In this document: positions 1-5,593 of the stretch, one piece after another
Layout of the letters: the number at the start of each line of letters is the position of its first letter
Position numbering within the stretch: position 1 is the stretch's first letter
Notes under the pieces: generated by a model
What the model was told of the DNA's origin: nothing
Database searches by the model: none
The model's input: the letters and a program-made list of their open reading frames with translations, nothing else
DNA from: Oscillospiraceae bacterium
GTDB lineage: Bacteria; Bacillota; Clostridia; Oscillospirales; Ruminococcaceae
Length of the DNA stretch: 5,593 nt
Reading direction: 5' to 3'
Assembly (NCBI GenBank): GCA_014796735.1
Contig: JAAVIG010000035.1
Location: 1-5,593, forward strand
Made by a program: the position numbers and the translations under genes

Positions 1-267
1 AATATACTGTTCGGACAGGAAAATCAGACCTTTGTGGTATCAAATTCCAGCATAATCGCCTCGTCCTTTGAAAAGGACGGACATAAGGCGGGAAGCTTCG
101 GGGTGATAGGCCCCGCCCGTATAGATTACAAAAAGATCATACCCTATCTGGAGTATTTTTCAAATAAGATCACCAACCTTTTAAGCGAAGGTGAGGACAA
201 TTCGGAAGGAATATCGGAATGTGCCGAGCTTCTCCCCGAAGAAAAGGAGGCAAACGACATTGAGTAA
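1..267 (+). CDS. hrcA: Heat-inducible transcription repressor HrcA, C-terminal part (5' end outside window)
   Basis: The open frame enters from the left edge and ends at TAA 265-267, leaving 88 visible residues. HrcA is the repressor of class I heat-shock genes; it binds the CIRCE operator and its activity depends on GroEL in the families studied. The visible part matches the end of the HrcA ligand/dimer domain: NILFGQEN, a stretch with SSIIASSF, then GSFGVIGPARIDYKKIIPYLEYFS, which is broken here as GSFGVIGPARIDY followed by KKIIPYLEYFS. The IGPxRxDY motif is the family hallmark. After the usual end (about NKITNLLS) comes a 26-residue tail with 11 acidic residues, which I do not recognise as a standard HrcA element. 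Its last codons also carry the grpE ribosome binding site and overlap the grpE start by 8 bases. The neighbours grpE, dnaK and dnaJ confirm the call. The DNA-binding N-terminus and any CIRCE site cannot be seen. Confidence 0.93.
   Translation, partial: NILFGQENQTFVVSNSSIIASSFEKDGHKAGSFGVIGPARIDYKKIIPYLEYFSNKITNLLSEGEDNSEGISECAELLPEEKEANDIE
242..250 (+). promoter_or_regulatory. Ribosome binding site that fixes the TTG start of grpE
   Basis: AAAAGGAGG ends nine bases before the TTG at 260-262. It lies inside the hrcA reading frame. No comparable site precedes the in-frame ATG at 191, so this site decides the grpE start and suggests translational coupling to hrcA. Confidence 0.85.
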
Positions 268-817
268 AGCAGAAAAAAAGAAAAAAGACGAGGAAAAGGA
301 GATCAAAGAGCAGACGGAAGAGCTCGAAGCGGCGGAGACTGCAAATGAGGACAGCGAGGCCGAAGCTAATCCTCTCGAAGCCGAGCTCAAAAAGAAAGAC
401 GAGGAGATAGAAAAGATACGGGATCAGCTTATGCGCAATATGGCGGAGTATGACAACTACCGCAAGCGCACAAGCAGAGAGCGTCTCGAGCTTGAGCCGG
501 AGATCACCGCCAAGACGGTAAGCGAGTTCTTGACCGTGGCGGATAACCTCGAAAGGGCGTTAAGCGTGGAATGCGCCGACGAGAATTTCAAAAAGGGCGT
601 TGAGATGATCTATCAGTCCTTTATGGAAACTCTTGAAAAGTTAGGCGTTGAGCAGATACCCGCCGAGGGCGAATTCAACCCCTCGATGCACCAGGCAGTA
701 CAGCAGGTTCCCGCGGGAGAGGGCCAGGAAAGCGGCATGATTGCTTCCACCTTCCAGAAGGGCTACAAGATCGGCGATAAGATACTGCGATTCGCCATGG
801 TGGCGGTAGTCGCATAA
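260..817 (+). CDS. grpE: GrpE, nucleotide exchange factor for DnaK
   Basis: GrpE is a cytoplasmic dimer that releases ADP from DnaK so that the chaperone can rebind ATP and free its client. With the TTG start at 260 the product is 185 residues, typical for the family. Residues 1 to about 50 are highly charged and probably disordered. About 50-90 form the long dimer helix, with the family-typical MRNMAEYDNYRKR segment. A helical bundle follows, then the C-terminal beta wing with FNPSMHQAV at 139-147 and the family-ending GYKIGDKILRFAMVAVVA at 168-185. I chose TTG over the upstream in-frame ATG at 191 because of the strong AGGAGG nine bases ahead and because the 23 extra residues (basic, fully inside hrcA) are not GrpE-like. 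The start overlaps the hrcA stop by 8 bases. A 115-base A-rich spacer without a convincing promoter or CIRCE element separates it from dnaK, so both are probably on one transcript. Confidence 0.96.
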   Translation: MSKAEKKKKDEEKEIKEQTEELEAAETANEDSEAEANPLEAELKKKDEEIEKIRDQLMRNMAEYDNYRKRTSRERLELEPEITAKTVSEFLTVADNLERALSVECADENFKKGVEMIYQSFMETLEKLGVEQIPAEGEFNPSMHQAVQQVPAGEGQESGMIASTFQKGYKIGDKILRFAMVAVVA

Positions 818-932
818 GGCTATACAGAAAAAATGTGTAAAACAAAAGCAAGGACACAAAGCGGAATAACAGAGAAATAACTAAATATACTAAAGACTGC
901 GAAAGGCAGCACAAAGAAAGGATTGATTTTTT

Positions 933-2786
933 ATGGGAAAAATTATAGGAATCGACTTGGGCACAACAAACTCATGCGTAGCGGTTATAGAGGGCGGAGA
1001 GCCCACCGTTATAACCAACTCCGAGGGTAACAGAACAACTCCCTCCGTAGTTGCTTTCACTAAGGACGGCGAGCGTCTGGTAGGTCAGCTTGCGAAGAAC
1101 CAAGCCGTTACCAACCCCGACAAGACCGTTATCTCCATTAAGCGCCATATGGGCAGCGACCACAAGGTAGATATTGACGGAAAGAAATATACTCCTCAGG
1201 AAATCTCGGCAATGGTTTTGCAGAAGCTTAAGACCGAAGCCGAAAACTATCTCGGCGAAAAGGTAAGCGACGCGGTCATTACCGTTCCCGCATACTTCAC
1301 CGACTCTCAGCGTCAGGCGACAAAGGACGCGGGACAGATCGCGGGCCTGAACGTACACCGTATCATAAACGAGCCTACCGCGGCGGCTCTCGCTTACGGC
1401 GTTGACAAGGGCGACGAGCAGAAGGTGGTAGTATACGACCTGGGCGGCGGTACCTTCGACGTTTCCATTATCGAGATCGGCGACGGTGTTCAGGAGGTTC
1501 TCGCAACAGCGGGCAACAACCGTCTGGGCGGCGACGACTTTGATCAGAGAATAATCGAATTTTTGGCGGACGAATTCAAGAAATCCGACGGAACAGACCT
1601 GCGCAACGACAAGTTCGCAATGCAGCGACTTAAGGACGAGGCGGAAAAGGCAAAGATCGCCCTTTCCAACACCACCACGGTAAACATCAACATTCCTTAT
1701 ATCACTGCTGACGCAAGCGGCCCCAAGCACTTGAACGTAACTCTTTCCAGAGCAAAGTTCGACGACCTGACAGCCGATCTTGTAAAGGCTACAATGGGTC
1801 CTCTCGAGCAGGCTATCAAGGACAGCGGTCTTAAGATAAGCGAAATAGACAAGGTATTGCTTGTAGGCGGTTCCACACGTATTCCTGCCGTACAGGAGGC
1901 AGTTAAAAAGTATACTGGAAAAGAGCCTTTCAAGGGCATCAACCCCGATGAGTGCGTAGCGGTGGGCGCGGCTATTCAGGGCGGCGTGCTTAACAAGGAA
2001 GTAAGCGGTTTGCTGCTCCTTGACGTTACTCCCCTTTCTCTCGGCGTAGAGACCGCGGGCGGCGTATGCACCAAGATGATCAACCGCAACACCACCATAC
2101 CAACAAAGAAATCTCAGATATTCTCCACCTTCGCGGACAATCAGCCCAGCGTTGACATCAACGTATTGCAGGGCGAGCGCGACTTCGCAAAGGACAACAA
2201 GTCCTTGGGCAACTTCCGCCTTGACGGTATCGCTCCCGCTCCCAGAGGCATTCCTCAGATAGAGGTTACCTTCGATATCGACGCCAACGGTATCGTTAAC
2301 GTTTCCGCAAAGGATTTGGGCACCGGCAAGGAGCAGCACATCTCCATTACCGCTTCGACCAATATGAGCAAGGACGATATTGAAAAGGCGGTCAAGGAAG
2401 CGGAAGCGTATGCCGAAGAGGACAAGAAACGCCGTGAGGAGGTCGATTTACGCAACGAGGCCGACTCTATGGTATATCAGACGGAAAAGTCCCTGAACGA
2501 ATTCGGCGATAAGGTTACGGCAGAGGAAAAGGGACAGGTTCAGCCCAAGATCGACGCTCTTAAGGAAGCACTTAACGGTTCGGATATCGAAAAGATCAAG
2601 TCCGCCAAGGAAGAGCTTCAGACAGCCTTCTACGCGGTAGCGGAGAGAGTTTACAAGGAGCAGGGTGCAGCGGCTAATGCGGCTGCGGGCGCGGCTCAGG
2701 GCGCAAGCGTAAGCGGCGAGGGCACTTCCTCGGGCGCGGACGGAAACGATAACTTTGTTGACGTTGATTACAAGGACGCGGACTAA
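933..2786 (+). CDS. dnaK: Chaperone protein DnaK (Hsp70)
   Basis: This is a cytosolic ATP-dependent chaperone that binds exposed hydrophobic segments, working with DnaJ and GrpE. It is 617 residues, full length. All three Hsp70 signatures are present: IDLGTTNS at 7-14, VYDLGGGTFDVS around 167-178, and VLLVGGSTRIPAV at 308-320. The interdomain linker LLLLDVTP is at 360-367, followed by the beta substrate-binding domain to about 475, the helical lid from about 476, and a 40-residue Ala/Gly/Ser-rich tail from about 578 that ends in acidic FVDVDYKDAD. After SIKRHMGSD the chain runs directly into the YTPQEISA segment, so the roughly two-dozen-residue insert of proteobacterial DnaK is absent, as in Gram-positive bacteria. 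The ribosome binding site AAAGGA at 917-922 sits ten bases before the ATG. Expression is expected to be set by HrcA at the operon promoter upstream of the window. No frameshift or missing key residue was seen. Confidence 0.98.
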   Translation: MGKIIGIDLGTTNSCVAVIEGGEPTVITNSEGNRTTPSVVAFTKDGERLVGQLAKNQAVTNPDKTVISIKRHMGSDHKVDIDGKKYTPQEISAMVLQKLKTEAENYLGEKVSDAVITVPAYFTDSQRQATKDAGQIAGLNVHRIINEPTAAALAYGVDKGDEQKVVVYDLGGGTFDVSIIEIGDGVQEVLATAGNNRLGGDDFDQRIIEFLADEFKKSDGTDLRNDKFAMQRLKDEAEKAKIALSNTTTVNINIPYITADASGPKHLNVTLSRAKFDDLTADLVKATMGPLEQAIKDSGLKISEIDKVLLVGGSTRIPAVQEAVKKYTGKEPFKGINPDECVAVGAAIQGGVLNKEVSGLLLLDVTPLSLGVETAGGVCTKMINRNTTIPTKKSQIFSTFADNQPSVDINVLQGERDFAKDNKSLGNFRLDGIAPAPRGIPQIEVTFDIDANGIVNVSAKDLGTGKEQHISITASTNMSKDDIEKAVKEAEAYAEEDKKRREEVDLRNEADSMVYQTEKSLNEFGDKVTAEEKGQVQPKIDALKEALNGSDIEKIKSAKEELQTAFYAVAERVYKEQGAAANAAAGAAQGASVSGEGTSSGADGNDNFVDVDYKDAD

Positions 2787-2816
2787 GTAAACCCGAATAA
2801 ACAGATATAAAATGTA

Positions 2817-2850
2817 CTTTAAGGCAGCGCGGAACGGCGTTGCCTTAAGG
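2817..2850 (+). other. Stem-loop in the dnaK-dnaJ spacer, no T-tract
   Basis: Bases 2817-2830 pair with 2837-2850 around the six-base loop GGAACG. This gives 14 pairs, of which two (2818-2849 and 2827-2840) are G-U wobbles in RNA. The following bases (TGTATTAAATCG) contain no T-run, so this is not a standard intrinsic terminator. A role in mRNA processing, 3'-end protection of the dnaK message, or attenuating dnaJ relative to dnaK is inference. The dnaJ ribosome binding site (AGGAG, 2863-2867) lies just beyond and is not part of the stem. Confidence 0.75.
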
Positions 2851-2873
2851 TGTATTAAATCGAGGAGATAGCT

Positions 2874-4061
2874 ATGGCAGAAAAAAGAGATTACTACGAG
2901 GTCTTAGGCTTGCAAAAAGGGGCAAGCGAGGCTGAAATAAAGTCGGCATACCGCAAGCTTGCGAAAAAATACCACCCCGACCTGAACCCCGACAATCCCG
3001 AAGCGGAAGCTAAATTCAAGGAGGTCAACGAGGCCAACGACATACTGTCCGACCCCGATAAGAGAGCAAGATACGATCAGTTCGGTCACGCGGGGGTCGA
3101 TCCCTCCTACGGCGGCGGAGCGGGCGGCTACGGCTACGGCGGCGGCTTCGGAGGCTTTTCCGCCGACGGCGGCATAGATCTCGGAGACATTTTTGACAGC
3201 ATTTTCGGCGGCGGAACGTCAAGCAGACGCTCCAACCCGAGCGCTCCCAAGCGCGGTCCCGATATTGCGGTAAGCCTTGATATAAGCTTTATGGAGGCGT
3301 GCAAGGGTGTTACTCACGATATAGAGCTTACAAGGGCGGACACCTGCGACAGCTGCAACGGCAGCGGCGCAAAGACGGGCACTACGCCCAAGACCTGCCC
3401 CGACTGTCACGGCTCGGGTGTGGTGAGAGTGACACAGCGCACCATGTTGGGCTCGATGTCCACACAGAGAACCTGTACACGCTGCGGCGGCAAGGGTAAG
3501 ATAATAGAAAATCCTTGTCCCGCCTGCAACGGAAACGGCAGAGTGCAAAAGCGCAAGAAAATCACCATAAACGTACCGGCCGGTATCGATAACGGGCAGG
3601 TGCTGACGGTTCCCGGCGAGGGCAACGCGGGCGTTAACGGCGGCGCAAAGGGCGATTTGAACGTAAGGATAAGCGTAAGAAAGGATCAGCTGTTTGAGCG
3701 CAAGGGCTACGACATTTGGGTAGAGCTGCCCATAAGCTACACGCAGGCGGCTTTGGGCGACGAGCTTACGGTGCCTACCATTGACGGAAACGTTACTTAC
3801 CGTATTCCCGAGGGAACACAGCCGGGAGACGTTCTCAGACTCAGGGGCAAGGGCGTTCAGCACTGCCAGAGAGAGGGCCGCGGGGACATGATGATAAGAG
3901 TCGTTTTAGAAGTGCCCAAACGCCTTACCAAAAATCAAAAAGAGCTTTTGCAGCAGCTTGAGGCAGCCATGAACGAAAAGAACTTTGAAAAGAAGGAAAC
4001 CTTCAGAGATAAGCTTAAGAAGTTCGGCGAAGACCTGAAAAAGAACATGGGGATTTCATAA
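2874..4061 (+). CDS. dnaJ: Chaperone protein DnaJ (Hsp40, type I)
   Basis: DnaJ is the J-domain co-chaperone that hands unfolded proteins to DnaK and triggers its ATPase. The 395 residues show the complete type I layout. The J domain covers about 5-70 with the catalytic HPD at 34-36. A Gly/Phe-rich region follows from about 73 to 120, including DLGDIFDSIFGGG. The zinc domain has four CxxCxGxG motifs with cysteines at 158/161, 175/178, 201/204 and 215/218. The C-terminal client-binding domains begin around 225 and include the TIDGNVTYRIPEGTQPGDVLRLRGKG stretch, here given as TIDGNVTYRIPEG then TQPGDVLRLRGKG. All eight zinc ligands are intact. The ATG at 2874 is preceded by AGGAG with six bases spacing. 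The gene starts 87 bases after dnaK and is the last of the heat-shock operon, as a terminator overlaps its stop codon. One small oddity is VQHCQREGRGD, where many DnaJ proteins have a Leu-Arg-Gly type sequence. Confidence 0.98.
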   Translation: MAEKRDYYEVLGLQKGASEAEIKSAYRKLAKKYHPDLNPDNPEAEAKFKEVNEANDILSDPDKRARYDQFGHAGVDPSYGGGAGGYGYGGGFGGFSADGGIDLGDIFDSIFGGGTSSRRSNPSAPKRGPDIAVSLDISFMEACKGVTHDIELTRADTCDSCNGSGAKTGTTPKTCPDCHGSGVVRVTQRTMLGSMSTQRTCTRCGGKGKIIENPCPACNGNGRVQKRKKITINVPAGIDNGQVLTVPGEGNAGVNGGAKGDLNVRISVRKDQLFERKGYDIWVELPISYTQAALGDELTVPTIDGNVTYRIPEGTQPGDVLRLRGKGVQHCQREGRGDMMIRVVLEVPKRLTKNQKELLQQLEAAMNEKNFEKKETFRDKLKKFGEDLKKNMGIS

Positions 4062-4084
4062 AGCCTTATTATAAGCGGCTTTTT
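4060..4084 (+). terminator. Intrinsic terminator of the heat-shock operon after dnaJ
   Basis: AAAGCC (4060-4065) pairs with GGCTTT (4077-4082), possibly extended inward by TTA/TAA with a two-base GC bulge. The right arm runs into five T's at 4080-4084. The stem overlaps the dnaJ stop codon. It is short, so some readthrough is plausible. Confidence 0.65.
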
Positions 4085-4102
4085 ACCGATTGTGGAAAAC
4101 TT

Positions 4103-4143
4103 TTGTCACTGTCTAACATACAAGTTTAAAATAATTGTATAAT
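4103..4143 (+). promoter_or_regulatory. Possible upstream promoter region for ptsH
   Basis: TTGTCA at 4103-4108 is followed after 18 bases by TAAAAT at 4127-4132, a plausible sigma-A pair. A perfect TATAAT also lies at 4138-4143, but no good -35 box sits 16-18 bases ahead of it (only a TAACAT-like sequence). The whole stretch is very AT-rich, where chance matches are common, so this is a weaker call than the promoter at 4231. Confidence 0.4.
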
Positions 4144-4230
4144 AGTCACAAATGTGTAATTTAGAATTTACTCAAATTGTTATTTTTTGAAAAATTAGTG
4201 CCGAAACGGGTAAAAAGTGCAAAATGACTG

Positions 4231-4259
4231 TTGACTAAAATTGTTTTTCGTTATATACT
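4231..4259 (+). promoter_or_regulatory. Sigma-A type promoter of ptsH
   Basis: TTGACT (4231-4236) and TATACT (4254-4259) are separated by exactly 17 bases; each box is one base from consensus. Transcription would begin near 4266, giving a leader of about 69 bases before the ptsH ATG. The spacing, position and separation from dnaJ by a terminator support an independent ptsH transcript. Confidence 0.8.
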
Positions 4260-4277
4260 GTTACTGATGAAAGGTAA

Positions 4278-4312
4278 ACATAACCTTAATTGGTACAAAC
4301 ACATAACCTTAA
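4278..4312 (+). repeat. 12-bp direct repeat in the ptsH leader
   Basis: ACATAACCTTAA occurs at 4278-4289 and again at 4301-4312, with a 23-base period (about two helical turns). It lies between the predicted transcription start and the ribosome binding site. AAGGT at 4271-4275 could pair with the ACCTT of either copy. An operator or a small leader structure is possible, but the function is unknown. Confidence 0.6.
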
Positions 4313-4320
4313 ATCAAAAC

Positions 4321-4325
4321 GGAGG
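4321..4325 (+). promoter_or_regulatory. Ribosome binding site of ptsH
   Basis: GGAGG lies nine bases before the ATG at 4335. It settles the start: a longer in-frame version beginning at TTG 4290 would add 15 non-HPr residues and would have no such site. Confidence 0.85.
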
Positions 4326-4334
4326 AACAAAGAT

Positions 4335-4598
4335 ATGTTTGCAAAAGATGTAGAGGTAAAAAACTCAGTCGGTCTTCACGCAAGACCCGCAACCTTTTTT
4401 ATCCAGAAAGCAAATGAATACAAATCGTCTATCTGGGTTGAAAAGGAAGAACGCAGAGTAAACGCTAAGAGCCTTCTCGGTGTACTCTCACTGGGCATCG
4501 TAGGCGGAACCACTATTCGCGTTATCGCCGACGGCTCCGATGAACAGCTTGCTGTCGAGGGTCTTATCAAGTTGGTTGAAAGCGGATTCGCTGAGTAA
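4335..4598 (+). CDS. ptsH: Phosphocarrier protein HPr
   Basis: HPr is a small cytoplasmic protein that takes phosphate from enzyme I on a histidine and passes it to sugar-specific EII components. In Firmicutes it is also phosphorylated on Ser46 by HPr kinase to act as co-repressor with CcpA. The product is 87 residues, the normal family size. The active-site motif GLHARPA is at 13-19 with His15 and Arg17. The regulatory site NAKSLLGVLSLGI puts Ser at 46. Having His15 separates it from the paralogue Crh, which lacks that histidine. The gene stands alone between a promoter and a terminator; enzyme I (ptsI) does not follow it, unlike in the ptsHI operon of Bacillus. This fits many Clostridia where HPr is encoded separately. 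Whether it serves sugar transport or mainly regulation here cannot be read from the window. Confidence 0.96.
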   Translation: MFAKDVEVKNSVGLHARPATFFIQKANEYKSSIWVEKEERRVNAKSLLGVLSLGIVGGTTIRVIADGSDEQLAVEGLIKLVESGFAE

Positions 4599-4619
4599 TT
4601 GAACCGCTAAAAGTTAATA

Positions 4620-4655
4620 AACAGCCGCTTGTTCAGAGCGGTTGTTTTATTTTTT
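4620..4655 (+). terminator. Intrinsic terminator after ptsH
   Basis: AACAGCCGCT (4620-4629) pairs with AGCGGTTGTT (4637-4646) across a seven-base loop, with one G-U wobble. It is followed by a T-rich run to 4655 broken by one A. It begins 21 bases after the ptsH stop and is a strong candidate. Confidence 0.9.
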
Positions 4656-4690
4656 GCGGGGCTCTTCTTATGAAAGGAACTTAAAATAAA

Positions 4691-5386
4691 ATGACCAAAA
4701 AAACGCTGAAAGCCATTTCCCTTTCCGTTCTTACCGTGTCGGTACTGACGTTTTCCGCCTGTTTGCCCGAAAGCGCTGCTTACAAAAACATAGAGGGGTA
4801 CTCCGATGTTATGGCGGCAAAGAAGCTTTACACCGACTTAGACAGCGGGCATTTTTATATGCAGGATAACGAAACGGGCGAGGTGACGGAGGAATTTACC
4901 TTCAGATACCGCGGCGACGGAAATCTGACCTATGTCAGCATGGGCACGGAGGGAGAAGATGTTTATTACGAGTTTCACAACGGCTCGGAGATAAACTGCA
5001 AGTACAAGGACGAGCACGAATGGAGTTTTATACAGCAGGGCGATGAAAACTACCGCGTTTATGACAGGAAAAACCGACACCCTTATACCAACGAGGGTGT
5101 TATCTCCATGAACGCTTACGCAGTTACAGGCAGTAAGGTCGAGGAACAGGCTGAGGGCAAGAAAATAACCTTTTATTATGACGCCGCTCAATTCGCGGAA
5201 TCCCTTTCGGAGCTGGGAGAGCTTCAGAGCTTTGAAAGCAGTATATGGCTGGATAGCGGCGGGTACTGCTATCGGCTGGATCAAAAGGGAGTGTTTAAAA
5301 AGGACGGAAAAGAGACGGTGTCGGATTTTTCTATGCTTATTGACAGTATGAATGAGGTGGGGGAGATTAAAAGACCCGAGGTTTAA
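4691..5386 (+). CDS. Uncharacterised secreted lipoprotein
   Basis: I do not recognise a family for this 231-residue protein. Residues 1-24 look like a lipoprotein signal peptide: lysines at 3, 4 and 7, a hydrophobic stretch from about 8 to 21, and the lipobox FSAC with the lipidated cysteine at 24. The mature protein (about 208 residues) should be anchored to the outer face of the membrane. It is hydrophilic, rich in Glu, Asp, Tyr and Lys, and has no second membrane segment. Alternating strands such as FTFRYRGDGNLTYVSM and KITFYYD suggest a mostly beta fold, perhaps like LolA/LppX-type lipoproteins, but that is inference. Two further cysteines (in INCKYK and GYCYRL) could form a disulfide. 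AAAGGAA at 4673-4679 is about 11 bases before the ATG. No good promoter fits in the 35 bases after the ptsH terminator, so it may depend on readthrough or on a promoter I cannot recognise. Confidence 0.85.
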   Translation: MTKKTLKAISLSVLTVSVLTFSACLPESAAYKNIEGYSDVMAAKKLYTDLDSGHFYMQDNETGEVTEEFTFRYRGDGNLTYVSMGTEGEDVYYEFHNGSEINCKYKDEHEWSFIQQGDENYRVYDRKNRHPYTNEGVISMNAYAVTGSKVEEQAEGKKITFYYDAAQFAESLSELGELQSFESSIWLDSGGYCYRLDQKGVFKKDGKETVSDFSMLIDSMNEVGEIKRPEV

Positions 5387-5427
5387 AAAATAACGATGAT
5401 TGTAAAAAACTAAAAAAGAAAACTTGA

Positions 5428-5447
5428 AAGCGGCGAAGCCGCCGCTT
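5428..5447 (-). terminator. GC-rich hairpin, possible minus-strand terminator
   Basis: AAGCGGCG (5428-5435) and CGCCGCTT (5440-5447) form a perfect 8-bp stem with a four-base loop. On the + strand no T-run follows. On the minus strand the stem is followed, after TCAAG, by TTTT, TTTTTT and another T-run (complement of the A-rich bases 5404-5422). This would suit a convergent gene lying beyond the right edge. No such gene is visible, so the direction is tentative. Confidence 0.45.
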
Positions 5448-5478
5448 CGGGTGTTGACATCTTTCTCAATATAACATA

Positions 5479-5523
5479 CCCGTCAAAACTTCGTTTTACC
5501 TTGGTTTTGACGGGCTATTTTTT
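5479..5523 (+). terminator. Intrinsic terminator downstream of the lipoprotein gene
   Basis: CCCGTCAAAAC (5479-5489) and GTTTTGACGGG (5504-5514) form a perfect 11-bp stem with a 14-base loop, followed by CTA and six T's (5518-5523). It lies 92 bases after the lipoprotein stop and probably ends that transcript. Confidence 0.85.
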
Positions 5524-5593
5524 GAGTTTTTTACATTCCAATTTTACGCGTATTGACCTTTAGCGGTTTGTTGTTACCGAATTGTAATCAAAT

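Noticed and set aside
191..259. Upstream ATG extension of grpE
   Set aside because: The extra 23 residues overlap hrcA, have no ribosome binding site and are not GrpE-like; AGGAGG plus TTG at 260 is much better.
818..932. Possible promoter or CIRCE operator between grpE and dnaK
   Set aside because: TATACT at 886-891 has no -35 partner at the right distance, and no TTAGCACTC/GAGTGCTAA inverted repeat is present.
972..2339. 455-codon open frame antisense to dnaK
   Set aside because: It lies wholly inside dnaK on the opposite strand, has no ribosome binding site or recognisable domain, and long antisense frames over dnaK are a known by-product of its codon use.
3100..3230. GC-rich repetitive stretch in dnaJ
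   Set aside because: It is the normal Gly/Phe-rich linker of DnaJ encoded by GGC-type codons, not a DNA repeat element.
3219..3863. 214-codon open frame antisense to dnaJ
   Set aside because: It mirrors the dnaJ coding strand, with an Ala/Arg/Val-rich composition and no start signal; it is a shadow.
4152..4190. Short 12-codon open frame in the ptsH upstream region
   Set aside because: No ribosome binding site precedes it, and it is AT-rich chance sequence.
4838..5284. 148-codon open frame antisense to the lipoprotein gene
   Set aside because: No start signal; the + strand frame has a signal peptide, lipobox and ribosome binding site and is clearly the real gene.
5454..5483. TTGACA at 5454-5459 as a promoter
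   Set aside because: No -10 box lies 16-18 bases downstream; the TATAAC at 5470 is only 10 bases away and the stretch runs into a terminator stem.

Overview
The window reads as part of a low-to-mid GC Gram-positive (Firmicutes/Clostridia) chromosome. The best guess is a Ruminococcus-like member of the Oscillospiraceae, but that placement rests on protein character only and was not tested by a search. Three things support Firmicutes. The gene order is hrcA-grpE-dnaK-dnaJ. The DnaK lacks the N-terminal insert found in proteobacterial DnaK. The HPr carries both His15 and the HPr-kinase site Ser46. Shine-Dalgarno sites are strong (AGGAGG/GGAGG type).

Bases 1-4085 hold the 3' part of a class I heat-shock operon, all on the + strand. 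It contains the end of the repressor gene hrcA, then grpE (a TTG start that overlaps hrcA by 8 bases), dnaK and dnaJ, closed by a modest intrinsic terminator. A 14-bp stem-loop without a T-tract sits between dnaK and dnaJ. The CIRCE operator expected to control this operon would lie upstream of hrcA, outside the window; none is visible inside it. GrpE, DnaK and DnaJ form one chaperone cycle: DnaJ delivers clients and stimulates ATP hydrolysis by DnaK, and GrpE exchanges the nucleotide.

Bases 4086-4334 are an AT-rich intergenic region with a near-consensus promoter (TTGACT-17-TATACT), a weaker upstream promoter candidate, and a 12-bp direct repeat in the predicted leader. They precede ptsH, a single-gene unit for the phosphocarrier HPr, which ends at a clear intrinsic terminator.

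Bases 4691-5386 encode an unrecognised secreted lipoprotein of 231 residues. The last 207 bases have no gene. They hold a GC-rich hairpin whose T-rich flank lies on the minus-strand side, and a perfect 11-bp stem terminator reading on the + strand.

Overall this is a conserved housekeeping region. I found no evidence for a new defence, mobile or RNA-guided system. The findings listed are modest: regulatory structures, an acidic HrcA tail and an uncharacterised lipoprotein.
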